DNA of 64,000 nt from Nevskia soli DSM 19509 (GTDB lineage Bacteria; Pseudomonadota; Gammaproteobacteria; Nevskiales; Nevskiaceae), in contig NZ_JONR01000023.1 in assembly GCF_000711955.1 (NCBI RefSeq), positions 37,058-101,057 of the forward strand, read 5' to 3'. Within the stretch, counting starts at the first letter, position 1. Each line of letters opens with the position of its first letter. Shown piece after piece: positions 56,994-64,000 of this stretch. The notes beneath the pieces were generated by a model. The model was given only the letters and a program-made list of their open reading frames with translations, was not told the DNA's origin and made no database searches. A program made the translations under genes and the position numbers.

Positions 56994-57854
56994 GTGTTGT
57001 CCCGTGCAGCACGCAGCACCCTGTACGCCGCGCTCGTCCTGACAGCAGCTTCCGCCGGCGCCGCCGTTCCCACGGCAGCCGTGCCGCCGGTGGACACCCT
57101 GTGCAGTCAGCTGGCCGAGCGCATCAGCGGCTTCAATCCCGAGCAGTGCCGCCTCGCCGGCCTCAAGCCCAGCGCCAGCAGCAGCGAAGGCCGCCCCCTG
57201 TTGCAGGCCGATGTGCCGGCTGCCCAGGCCGGCATCAAATCGCCGCGGCGCGTGCTGGTGCTCGGCGGCATTCACGGCGATGAATTCTCCGCCGTGGTCG
57301 TCGCCTTCCAGTGGATGGAGCGCCTGCGCGGCGACCGCTTCCAGCGCTTCCAGTGGCGCTTCCTGCCCTGCGCCAACCCGGACGGCGCACTGGCCGACAA
57401 GGCCCACCGCACCAACGCCCACGGGGTCGATCTCAACCGCAACTTCCCCACGCCCGACTGGACCACCAAAGCCGTCAGCTACTGGAAGAACAAGACCCGC
57501 AGCGACCCGCGCCGCTTCCCCGGCAAGCAGGCCGCCTCCGAACCGGAAACGCGCTGGCTCATCAGCCAGATCGAGAGCTACAAGCCCGACGCCATCATCT
57601 CCATCCACGCCCCCCTCAACGTGCTGGACTTCGACGGCCCCTACACCCCGCCGCCCAAGCTCGGCTACCTGCGCCTCGCCCCCATCGGCACCTACCCCGG
57701 CTCCCTCGGCGGCTACGGCGGCATGTTCCTGCGGCTCCCCGTCATCACCCCCGAACTGCCCACCGCCACGCATACACCGTCCGCGGAACAATCCGGCCGC
57801 ATCCTCAGCGACCTGATCGAGTGGTTGAACAAGAGCCTGCCGGCGAAGGGCTGA
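56994..57854 (+). CDS. M14-family zinc carboxypeptidase/amidase, MpaA-like, exported
   Basis: A GTG at 56994 gives 286 residues with a signal peptide (RSTLYAALVLTAASAGAAVP). The M14 zinc site is visible in VLGGIHGDEFSAVVVAFQWM (HxxE) and IISIHAPLNVLDFDG (third histidine). The NPDGALADKAHRTNAHGVDL and NRNFPTPDW segment provides substrate-binding Arg/Asn, and the catalytic glutamate is in VITPELPTATHT. This is the murein peptide amidase A pattern, which trims cell-wall peptides; E. coli MpaA is cytosolic, whereas this one appears exported. It starts 22 bp after dsbA. Confidence 0.87.
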   Translation: MLSRAARSTLYAALVLTAASAGAAVPTAAVPPVDTLCSQLAERISGFNPEQCRLAGLKPSASSSEGRPLLQADVPAAQAGIKSPRRVLVLGGIHGDEFSAVVVAFQWMERLRGDRFQRFQWRFLPCANPDGALADKAHRTNAHGVDLNRNFPTPDWTTKAVSYWKNKTRSDPRRFPGKQAASEPETRWLISQIESYKPDAIISIHAPLNVLDFDGPYTPPPKLGYLRLAPIGTYPGSLGGYGGMFLRLPVITPELPTATHTPSAEQSGRILSDLIEWLNKSLPAKG

Positions 57855-58205
57855 GCAGCCTGGTTTCGTAGGCGCCGCCCCCTCATCAATGTCATACCGG
57901 CGAAAGCCGGTATCCAGGGATTCGGAGTGCATCCCTCGCAACTCTGGATACCGGCTTTCGCCGGTATGACGCGGCTTTTGTAGGGCGGCCCGTGGCCGCC
58001 GGCTTTTCCTCATCGATGCACCAAACCCCGTTCGTCCCGAGTGCCCGCGAAGCGGGTGTTGCACCGAATGTCCCGAGTAGCCCAGCAAAGCTGGGCGTAT
58101 CGAGGGAGGGACCAAGGCGAGAACTGGCCTAAGCTCATTTTCTTGTCCCTGACCCTTGCCAACCCAGGCGTATACTGGGCCCGATCAGCACTGCGGAGCG
58201 CAGCC
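57855..58205. other. 351-bp gene-free gap with repetitive palindromes
   Basis: The gap begins with a long perfect palindrome (57891-57970). A GGCGGCC-CGT-GGCCGCC hairpin follows near 57984-58002. The rest holds short GC-rich repeats and a candidate promoter (CTGACC, 16 bp, TATACT at 58171-58176) for the next gene. No coding region is supported. Confidence 0.6.
57891..57970. repeat. Perfect 27-bp inverted repeat (REP/MITE-like)
   Basis: The arms 57891-57917 and 57944-57970 are perfect reverse complements with a 26-nt spacer. Each begins GTCATACCGGCGAAAGCCGG. A related half-element (GTCATTCCGGCGAAAGCCGG) occurs at 63655-63674. Elements of this GGCGAAAGCCGG type are common extragenic palindromes in proteobacteria. 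Confidence 0.8.
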
Positions 58206-58517
58206 ATGGAAAAGACCGCCGGTTTCAGCACGTTCAGCCAGTTCTACCCGTTCTACCTGAGCGAACACGCCGACCGCACCTGCCGCCGCCTGCATTTCGT
58301 CGGCACCAGCCTGGTCATCCTCGTCGCCGTGTCCGCCATCGCCAGCGGGCGCCTGGAGCTGCTCTGGCTGCTGCCCATCCTCGGCTACGGCTTCGCCTGG
58401 GTCGGCCACTTCTATTTCGAGAAGAACCGCCCGGCCACCTTCAAGTACCCCTTTTACAGCTTCATGGGCGATTTCGTCATGTACAAGGACATCTGGACCG
58501 GCAAGATCCGCTTCTAG
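58206..58517 (+). CDS. DUF962/Mpo1-like small membrane protein
   Basis: The ATG at 58206 gives 103 residues. FSQFYPFYLSEHADRTCRRL followed by HFVGTSLVI, then GYGFAWVGHFYFEKNRPATF and YPFYSFMGDFVMYKDIW, match the DUF962/Mpo1 family, with conserved His residues and two membrane helices. Yeast Mpo1 is a dioxygenase acting on 2-hydroxy fatty acids; bacterial members are mostly uncharacterised. It precedes mnmG by 91 bp. Confidence 0.9.
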   Translation: MEKTAGFSTFSQFYPFYLSEHADRTCRRLHFVGTSLVILVAVSAIASGRLELLWLLPILGYGFAWVGHFYFEKNRPATFKYPFYSFMGDFVMYKDIWTGKIRF

Positions 58518-58608
58518 GGGGTAGGGCGGCGCGGCAGCCCCACTGCTGATAAAATCGCCACCCGCAAAACCCGACCCCGGCACCCGCGCCGGACGGCAGG
58601 CCGCTTCC

Positions 58609-60498
58609 ATGTCTGACCAGCAGCACTTCGACATCATCGTCATCGGCGGCGGCCACGCCGGCACCGAGGCCGCGCTCGCGGCCGCCCGCATGGGCCGGAG
58701 CACCCTGCTGCTCACCCAGAACATCGAAACCCTGGGCCAGATGTCCTGCAATCCCGCCATCGGCGGCATCGGCAAGGGCCACCTGGTCAAGGAAATCGAC
58801 GCCCTCGGCGGCCTCATGGCCCACGCCGCCGACCGCGCCGGCATCCACTTCCGCATCCTCAACGCCAGCAAGGGCCCGGCCGTGCGCGCCACCCGCGCCC
58901 AGGCCGACCGCATGCTCTACAAGTGGGCCGTGCGCGAAGCGCTGGAAAGCCAGCCGAACCTGTCCCTGTTCCAGCAGGAAGCCGAAGACCTCATCGTCGA
59001 AGGCGACCGCGTCACCGGCGTCGTCTGCCGCCTCGGCCTGCGCTTCACCGCCCGCGCGGTGGTTCTCACCGTCGGCACCTTCCTCGGCGGCAAGATCCAC
59101 GTCGGCCTGTCCAACTACTCCGGCGGCCGCGCCGGCGATGCGCCCTCGCTGCCGCTGGCCGCGCGCCTGCGCGAACTGCCCCTGCGCGTCGGCCGCCTCA
59201 AGACCGGCACCCCGCCGCGCATCGACGGCCGCAGCATCGACTTCACCCATCTCCAGGAACAGCCCGGCGACGTCCCCGTGCCGGTGTTCTCCTTCATGGG
59301 CACGGCCGCCGAGCATCCGCGCCAGGTCTCCTGCTGGATCACCCGCACCAACGCGCAGACCCACGACATCATCCGCGCCGCCTTCGACCGCAGCCCCATG
59401 TTCACCGGCGTCATCGAAGGCACCGGCCCGCGCTACTGCCCCAGCGTCGAAGACAAGATCAACCGCTTCGCCGGCAAGGACTCGCACCAGATCTTCATCG
59501 AGCCCGAGGGCCTGAACACCCGCGAGATCTACCCCAACGGCATCTCCACCAGCCTGCCCTACGACGTGCAGCAGGCCTTCGTGCGCAGCATCCAGGGCTT
59601 CGAGCAGGCGCACATCACGCGCCCCGGCTACGCCATCGAATACGACTACTTCGATCCGCGCGACCTCAAGCGCAGCCTCGAGACCAAGCCCATCGCCGGC
59701 CTGTTCTTCGCCGGCCAGATCAACGGTACCACCGGGTACGAAGAAGCCGCCGCGCAGGGCCTGCTCGCCGGCATCAACGCCGCGCGCCTGGCCAACGATG
59801 AGTCGCCCTGGACCCCGCAGCGCCACGAGGCCTACATCGGCGTGCTGGTCGACGACCTCATCACCCGCGGCACCGCCGAGCCCTACCGCATGTTCACCTC
59901 CCGCGCCGAGCATCGCCTGCTCCTGCGCGAGGACAATGCCGACCTGCGCCTCACCCCCACCGGCCGCGAACTCGGCCTGGTCGACGACGCCCGCTGGGAC
60001 GCCTTCGAGCGCAAGCGCGCCGCCATCACCCGCGAACACACGCGCCTCGACACCCTGCGCCTCAAGCCCGCCCAGCTCGCCGAGGCGGCCTTCGTCGAAA
60101 CCTTCGGCCTGCCCCAGGAAAGCACCGGCACCACCGCGCTCGAACTCCTGCGCCGTCCCGAAGGCAGCTACGCCATACTGGCCAATCTGGGCCTGGCCGA
60201 AACCGGCATAGACCCGGCCGTCGCCGAGCAGGTCGAGATCCAGTGCAAGTACGCCGGCTACATCGACCGCCAGCAACTGGAGATCGACCGCGCCCGCCGT
60301 TATGAGGAAGCGCCCCTGCCGCTGGACCTCGATTACGCCACCGTCAGCGGCCTCTCCAACGAAGTCCGCCAGAAACTCGCCACGCATCGCCCCGACACCG
60401 TGGCGCAGGCCGGCCGCATCTCCGGCATTACCCCCGCCGCCGTGTCCCTGCTCCTGGTTCACCTCAAGAAAACCGGCCAGCTCCGCAAAAGCGCCTGA
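58609..60498 (+). CDS. mnmG: tRNA uridine 5-carboxymethylaminomethyl modification enzyme MnmG
   Basis: MnmG (GidA) is the FAD- and NADH-dependent partner of MnmE in modifying U34 of tRNA. The 629-residue product begins with the FAD Rossmann motif IIVIGGGHAGTEAALAAARM. It has MSCNPAIGGIGKGHLVKEID, RIDGRSIDFTHLQEQPGDVP, and NGTTGYEEAAAQGLLAGINA. Length and motifs are typical. The usual downstream rsmG-parA-parB genes are absent; a GspE-like ATPase follows instead. Confidence 0.98.
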   Translation: MSDQQHFDIIVIGGGHAGTEAALAAARMGRSTLLLTQNIETLGQMSCNPAIGGIGKGHLVKEIDALGGLMAHAADRAGIHFRILNASKGPAVRATRAQADRMLYKWAVREALESQPNLSLFQQEAEDLIVEGDRVTGVVCRLGLRFTARAVVLTVGTFLGGKIHVGLSNYSGGRAGDAPSLPLAARLRELPLRVGRLKTGTPPRIDGRSIDFTHLQEQPGDVPVPVFSFMGTAAEHPRQVSCWITRTNAQTHDIIRAAFDRSPMFTGVIEGTGPRYCPSVEDKINRFAGKDSHQIFIEPEGLNTREIYPNGISTSLPYDVQQAFVRSIQGFEQAHITRPGYAIEYDYFDPRDLKRSLETKPIAGLFFAGQINGTTGYEEAAAQGLLAGINAARLANDESPWTPQRHEAYIGVLVDDLITRGTAEPYRMFTSRAEHRLLLREDNADLRLTPTGRELGLVDDARWDAFERKRAAITREHTRLDTLRLKPAQLAEAAFVETFGLPQESTGTTALELLRRPEGSYAILANLGLAETGIDPAVAEQVEIQCKYAGYIDRQQLEIDRARRYEEAPLPLDLDYATVSGLSNEVRQKLATHRPDTVAQAGRISGITPAAVSLLLVHLKKTGQLRKSA

Positions 60499-60538
60499 GC
60501 TTCCGTCGCGCCCGCGAGCCGGCGCCGCAAGGCGCCGA

Positions 60539-60580
60539 TTGATCCTGATCAATGTGCCCCGGCGGCCTCCCGGCTACGCT
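60539..60580 (+). promoter_or_regulatory. FNR/Anr box with -10 element ahead of the GspE-like ATPase gene
   Basis: TTGATCCTGATCAA (60539-60552) is an exact FNR/Anr consensus (TTGAT-N4-ATCAA). A TACGCT at 60575-60580 fits a -10. If transcription starts near 60587, the box is centred at -41.5, the class II activator position. The ATG is about 30 bp further on. This suggests low-oxygen activation. Confidence 0.72.
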
Positions 60581-60616
60581 GAATGCCGTTGAACAGACCG
60601 GGAATTGAAGAACGAC

Positions 60617-63175
60617 ATGTCGAACCTGACGGCGGCCAACGGCGCGAACGCCGGCAGGGCCGCACCGCGGCAAGCCGCCTTCGTGGTGCTCGCCGACGGC
60701 GCCAAGCTGACCTTGAGCGACCAGCCCAAACGCCTGGCCAGCGGCGATTGGGAATTGGCCACGGTATCGGGCGGCACCACCGTGCACGACGCCGACCTGT
60801 GGCTGAGCGAGACCCTGCTGCCGCTGCCCTCGGGACTGGTCTCCGCCGCACGGCCGATCCAGACCTCCATCGTCCTCCCCGACGGCGGCCGCATCGAGGG
60901 CAAACTGCTGGCCGGCGATGTCGCGAAGGATGCGATCCTGCTGAGCTGGCAACGCAGAGGAAGGGGACATTCGCTGCGCCTCTGCAATGCCGCGCTCGCC
61001 GGGCTGGAAATCCATCTGCGGCCGCCGGGTGTGCCGGCGCTGCATCGCTTCGCCGCGCGCCGCAATCCGCTGGAGGTCCATGAGCAGGATTATCACGCCG
61101 CGCTCGGCGACGCCACCTGCGGCTTCGCCATCGTCGGCGACGGCCAGCCCCTGCTCCCCGACGTCATGCCAAAGCTGCTTCCGGACGGCAACTGGCACCT
61201 GAGCGTGGCAGGTCAGAGCCGCATGGTACTGCAGGCCGACATCTGGATCGTCGAAACCGATGTCGTCCCCGAAGGGGAGCTTGTAAGCAGGGCCTCGCCG
61301 CTGCCGACCATCGTGGTGCTGCCCGATGGCCAGCGCCTGCAGGGTGAACTGCTCGGCACCCGGCTCGGCACCGAAGGCACCTGGCTGCGCTGGCGCCGCA
61401 ATGGCCGCGAATTGACTTTGCATCTGGCGGCGCACGCGGTAGCGTCGATCGAGTACACCATGCAGCCGCCGCGGCGCGGCAGCGAGCCGGAATTGGCCGG
61501 CCCGAAAAACCGTGTGCCGCAGCTGCGCAGCAACGCCGATCTCGATGCCTATCTGGCCGCCGTCCTGCAAAGTCCGCAAGTGGTCGAGCCGGGCCTGCTG
61601 GCGGATCTTCCCATCTGGCTGGAGAATCACGGCGGTTCGGCCGCCGCCAGAGACATCTTCACCCTGGCGCAGCGGCTTGGACTGGCCCTGATAGATCCGC
61701 ACGAAGTCACTTGCGCGCCGCCTGCCGTCGCCGCGGTGCCGCCGCAGCTGGTGCGGCGCACACGCATGGTGCCGCTGCGCATCCGGCAGGGCGTGCTGGC
61801 GGTCGCCACCGACCAGCCGCAGAACCGGGAAGCGCATTCCAGCATTGAATTCGCCACCGGCCTGCGCGTCCTGCCCCTGCTTGCCCTGGCCCCGGCGATC
61901 GACGCCCTGCTCGGCCGCCAGTTCAACCAGGTCGAAGATGCGACCTTGCTGAAATCGCTGGACCTGGGTCCCGACTCCGCCGAGGACAGCGAGCAGACCA
62001 CGCGCGAAAACGAACGGCTCGCCCTGCAAAAGCCGGTGGTGGGTCTGGTCACCGGCCTGATCGAAGACGCCGTGCGTCGGCGCGCCTCGGACATCCACGT
62101 CCGCCCCCGCGCCGAGGACTTCGAGGTCCTGTTCCGCATCGACGGCGCGCTGGTCGCCGTCCGCAATTTCGCCAAGCCGCTGCTGCGCGCCGTGGTCAGC
62201 CGCATCAAGGTCATCGCCGGCATGGACCTGGCCGAACATCGCCTGCCGCAGGATGGCCGTGTCTCGGTGAGCTACGCCGGCACGCAGATCGACCTGCGCA
62301 TCTCGGTGCTGCCCTCGGTCTACGGCGAGAGCGTGGTGCTGCGCCTGCTCAATTCCAGCGGCGCATTGCGCAACATCGCCGAGATCGGCTTCAGCGCCCA
62401 CGACGAAGACGTATTCCGCGACATCCTCGCGCACAGCAACGGCATGCTGCTGGTCACCGGTCCCACCGGCTGCGGCAAATCCACCACCCTGTATGCCGCG
62501 CTGATGGAAGTGCGCAAGCAGAACCTCAACATCATCACCGTGGAAAATCCGGTCGAGTACCACATCCCGGATGTGACCCAGATCCAGGTCAGGCCCGAAA
62601 TCGAGCTGGATTTCGCGCGCATCCTGCGCAACATCCTGCGGCACGACCCCAACGTCATCATGATCGGCGAGATCCGCGACCACGAGACGGCCGGCATCGC
62701 CGTCGAGTGCGCCCTCACCGGGCACCTCGTGCTCAGCACCCTGCACACCAACAACGCCGCCACCACCATCACCCGCCTGCTCGACCTCGGCGTGGAGTCG
62801 TACCTGCTCAGCTCCACCCTGCTGGGCGTGCTGGCGCAACGGTTGGCGCGGCGCAACTGCCCGCACTGCCTGGAGCCGGAGCAGGTGCCGCCGTTCGTGC
62901 GCGCCGCCCTCGGTGTCGGCGCGGACGAAACGTTCTACCACGGCATCGGCTGTTCGCAATGCAATGGCAGCGGCGTGCATGGGCGGATGGCGGTCTACGA
63001 ATTGCTGCCGGTCACCCCCGAGATCCGCAAGCTGATCGTCCCCAACGCCGACGGCGACGCCATCCATGCGAGCGCCCTGGCAACGGGCATGGTGCCCATC
63101 ACCACGCATGCGGTCGAGCTGGCGCGGACGGGGACGATCTCGCTGGCGGAGGCGTATCGGATCCGGGTCGAATAA
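60617..63175 (+). CDS. GspE/PilB-family secretion ATPase with a duplicated N-terminal domain
   Basis: The ATG at 60617 gives 852 residues, much longer than PilB or GspE (about 500-570). Residues ~21-136 and ~169-285 are two copies of one ~117-residue domain; both have GDW/GNW, ADxW..ET, then VLPDG.R..G.LL and an IE..L.PP end. An MshEN/T2SSE-N-like region (~300-460) follows. The ATPase has Walker A GPTGCGKSTTLYAAL near 615, VENPVEYHIPDVTQIQV, Walker B VIMIGEIRDHETAGIAVECA near 679, and zinc cysteines CPHC (748) and CSQC (779). No other type II secretion or pilus genes are near, so the machine it serves is unknown. An FNR-type promoter precedes it. Confidence 0.9.
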   Translation: MSNLTAANGANAGRAAPRQAAFVVLADGAKLTLSDQPKRLASGDWELATVSGGTTVHDADLWLSETLLPLPSGLVSAARPIQTSIVLPDGGRIEGKLLAGDVAKDAILLSWQRRGRGHSLRLCNAALAGLEIHLRPPGVPALHRFAARRNPLEVHEQDYHAALGDATCGFAIVGDGQPLLPDVMPKLLPDGNWHLSVAGQSRMVLQADIWIVETDVVPEGELVSRASPLPTIVVLPDGQRLQGELLGTRLGTEGTWLRWRRNGRELTLHLAAHAVASIEYTMQPPRRGSEPELAGPKNRVPQLRSNADLDAYLAAVLQSPQVVEPGLLADLPIWLENHGGSAAARDIFTLAQRLGLALIDPHEVTCAPPAVAAVPPQLVRRTRMVPLRIRQGVLAVATDQPQNREAHSSIEFATGLRVLPLLALAPAIDALLGRQFNQVEDATLLKSLDLGPDSAEDSEQTTRENERLALQKPVVGLVTGLIEDAVRRRASDIHVRPRAEDFEVLFRIDGALVAVRNFAKPLLRAVVSRIKVIAGMDLAEHRLPQDGRVSVSYAGTQIDLRISVLPSVYGESVVLRLLNSSGALRNIAEIGFSAHDEDVFRDILAHSNGMLLVTGPTGCGKSTTLYAALMEVRKQNLNIITVENPVEYHIPDVTQIQVRPEIELDFARILRNILRHDPNVIMIGEIRDHETAGIAVECALTGHLVLSTLHTNNAATTITRLLDLGVESYLLSSTLLGVLAQRLARRNCPHCLEPEQVPPFVRAALGVGADETFYHGIGCSQCNGSGVHGRMAVYELLPVTPEIRKLIVPNADGDAIHASALATGMVPITTHAVELARTGTISLAEAYRIRVE

Positions 63176-63406
63176 CCGGTGCCATCGCTGGATATCGGCA
63201 GCGCCGAACCCGCAAGCGGCGCACGCCATTCAGGGCAACAGCGGCTGTGCGATTCCTGCAAACGCAGCATCGTGCAAAAGATCGGGCCGGCGCATGGGCG
63301 TGGTCCGGATGAGCCATCCGGGGGCTCGAGCGGCGGTCCGGCATCGCGGAGCTTGTGTGATACCTTGTTGCCGGAATCCGTTGCGGTGGAGGTCCGGTAA
63401 CAACCC

Positions 63407-63634
63407 GTGAGAACCCTTTTCCTGCTCGTCGGCTGGTGCCTGCTGTTCGTCCTGTGCTGGCCGGTGGCCTTGCTGGCTATCGTGCTCTGGCCCTTCGTCT
63501 GGCTGATCTCGCTGCCGTTCCGGCTGGTCGGCATCACCTTCGATGCGCTGTTCGCGCTGCTCCGCGCGGTGCTGTTCCTGCCGGCGCGCATCTTCGGCTA
63601 TCGCAGTCCCGCGGCGACTCGCTCCTCTTTCTGA
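63407..63634 (+). CDS. Small hydrophobic membrane protein (hypothetical)
   Basis: A GTG at 63407 gives 75 residues that are almost wholly hydrophobic: TLFLLVGWCLLFVLCWPVAL, then IVLWPFVWLISLPFRLVGIT and FALLRAVLFLPARIFGYR. Two to three membrane helices are likely. Codon use is like that of the surrounding genes, which supports a real gene. The function is unknown. The 231-bp gap upstream shows no other gene. Confidence 0.65.
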   Translation: MRTLFLLVGWCLLFVLCWPVALLAIVLWPFVWLISLPFRLVGITFDALFALLRAVLFLPARIFGYRSPAATRSSF

Positions 63635-63722
63635 GCGCCCACCCATTCCCCATCGTCATTCCGGCGAAAGCCGGAATCCAGGCTTCGGTGAACTTGGGTG
63701 CTGGATGAACTCGCCTTGGACG

Positions 63723-63768
63723 CTGAAACCTCCGTGTACGCGCTAGCGCGCGAGGCATTGACCGCGCT
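63723..63768 (+). repeat. Dispersed repeat copy B (CGCGCTAGCGCGCG type)
   Basis: This copy reads CTGAAACCTCCGTGTACGCG followed by a GC palindrome and GGCATTGACCGCGC. It is closely similar to copy A at 27834 and copy C at 63865. Confidence 0.6.
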
Positions 63769-63864
63769 TGCTGAGAGCCCCGTAGGGTGGAATAAGCGAA
63801 GCGCATTCCACCTTCCGCCGTAGGCGGAACGCGGCTTGTCTTCTCGCTCTCACACACGCTCTCT

Positions 63865-63910
63865 CTGAAACTTCTGTGTACGCGCTTGCGCGCGGCTCCT
63901 TGACCGCGCT
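63865..63910 (+). repeat. Dispersed repeat copy C (CGCGCTTGCGCGCG type)
   Basis: This copy reads CTGAAACTTCTGTGTACGCG followed by CTTGCGCGCGGC and TTGACCGCGC. It lies 142 bp from copy B, with the same orientation. Confidence 0.6.
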
Positions 63911-63940
63911 ACCTGAAACCCTGGTTCCGCCCTGATGGCG

Positions 63941-63979
63941 GGTTACTTTTCTTTGGGTTTCGCCCAAAGAAAAGTAACC
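63941..63979. repeat. Perfect 17-bp palindrome (CTTTGGG/CCCAAAG type)
   Basis: GGTTACTTTTCTTTGGG (63941-63957) and CCCAAAGAAAAGTAACC (63963-63979) are perfect reverse complements with loop TTTCG. This is a common extragenic palindrome in proteobacterial genomes; it may also act as a terminator. Confidence 0.75.
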
Positions 63980-64000
63980 AAAAGAAATGCGACCCGATGT

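Larger units (their letters stand above)
63635..64000. other. 366-bp gene-free tail composed of dispersed repeats
   Basis: No coding region is supported here. The stretch holds, in order, a GTCATTCCGGCGAAAGCCGG half-palindrome (63655-63674), repeat copy B, a GGTGGAAT/ATTCCACC palindrome (63786-63793 with 63805-63812), repeat copy C, and a perfect 17-bp palindrome near the end. Confidence 0.65.

Overview
This is a high-GC chromosomal segment around the replication origin of a gammaproteobacterium. The gyrB-recF-dnaN-dnaA // rpmH-rnpA-yidD-yidC-mnmE order, tamA-tamB, cytochrome c4-dsbA next to engB, and GyrB of gammaproteobacterial length all point there. The lipoproteins, POT transporter, S46 peptidase and Gld-like ABC cluster would suit a Nevskiales/Xanthomonadales-type organism. 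That placement is inference; no rRNA or tRNA gene is present to test it.

Layout. 1-6.7 kb: a cut-off MipA/OmpV outer-membrane protein, apaG, sufT, a SIMPL protein, purE-purK, a WXPGYW/Gln-rich lipoprotein and an orphan ParA-like ATPase. 6.9-17.6 kb: the origin core, with dnaA-dnaN-recF-gyrB running left and rpmH-rnpA-yidD-yidC-mnmE running right. DnaA boxes lie on both sides of dnaA, and two perfect parS sites lie inside recF. 17.6-19.7 kb: a lower-GC darT-darG toxin-antitoxin pair and a small Cys4 protein. 19.7-29.5 kb: accessory metabolism (Rieske oxygenase, S46 and M20 peptidases, TetR plus metallo-beta-lactamase-fold pair), vapBC and mutM. 29.8-42.6 kb: a Gld-type ABC system with DUF4340, a lipid A-type acyltransferase, dtd, parDE, a POT transporter, ttcA, a second ABC exporter and a TraB/GumN protein. 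42.6-57.9 kb: tamA-tamB, an esterase, lptM-lysA-polA, a 1.1-kb intergenic region, engB, cytochrome c4, dsbA and an M14 amidase-like peptidase. 58-64 kb: a DUF962 protein, mnmG, a GspE/PilB-like ATPase with an unusual N-terminus, a small membrane protein and a repeat-rich tail.

The strongest candidate for something undescribed is the polA-engB intergenic region (53.67-54.78 kb). It holds four tandem, diverged copies of a roughly 115-nt small RNA gene. Each copy has its own sigma-E-like promoter (GAACTT, 16 nt, TCTAA), four predicted hairpins whose loops are rich in C/U (anti-Shine-Dalgarno-like), and a terminator with a T-run. Stem positions covary between copies. The locus is syntenic with Spot 42 (enterobacteria) and ErsA (Pseudomonas). 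The neighbouring gene set (tamAB, lptM, dsbA, a periplasmic peptidase) is envelope-oriented, which suits an envelope-stress RNA family.

Other notable points are a consensus FNR/Anr box at the class II distance from a TACGCT -10 ahead of the GspE-like ATPase; the duplicated N-terminal domain of that ATPase; a vapBC promoter whose TATAAT lies in the centre of a perfect 12-bp palindrome; three toxin-antitoxin modules within 19 kb; and several families of dispersed palindromic repeats.
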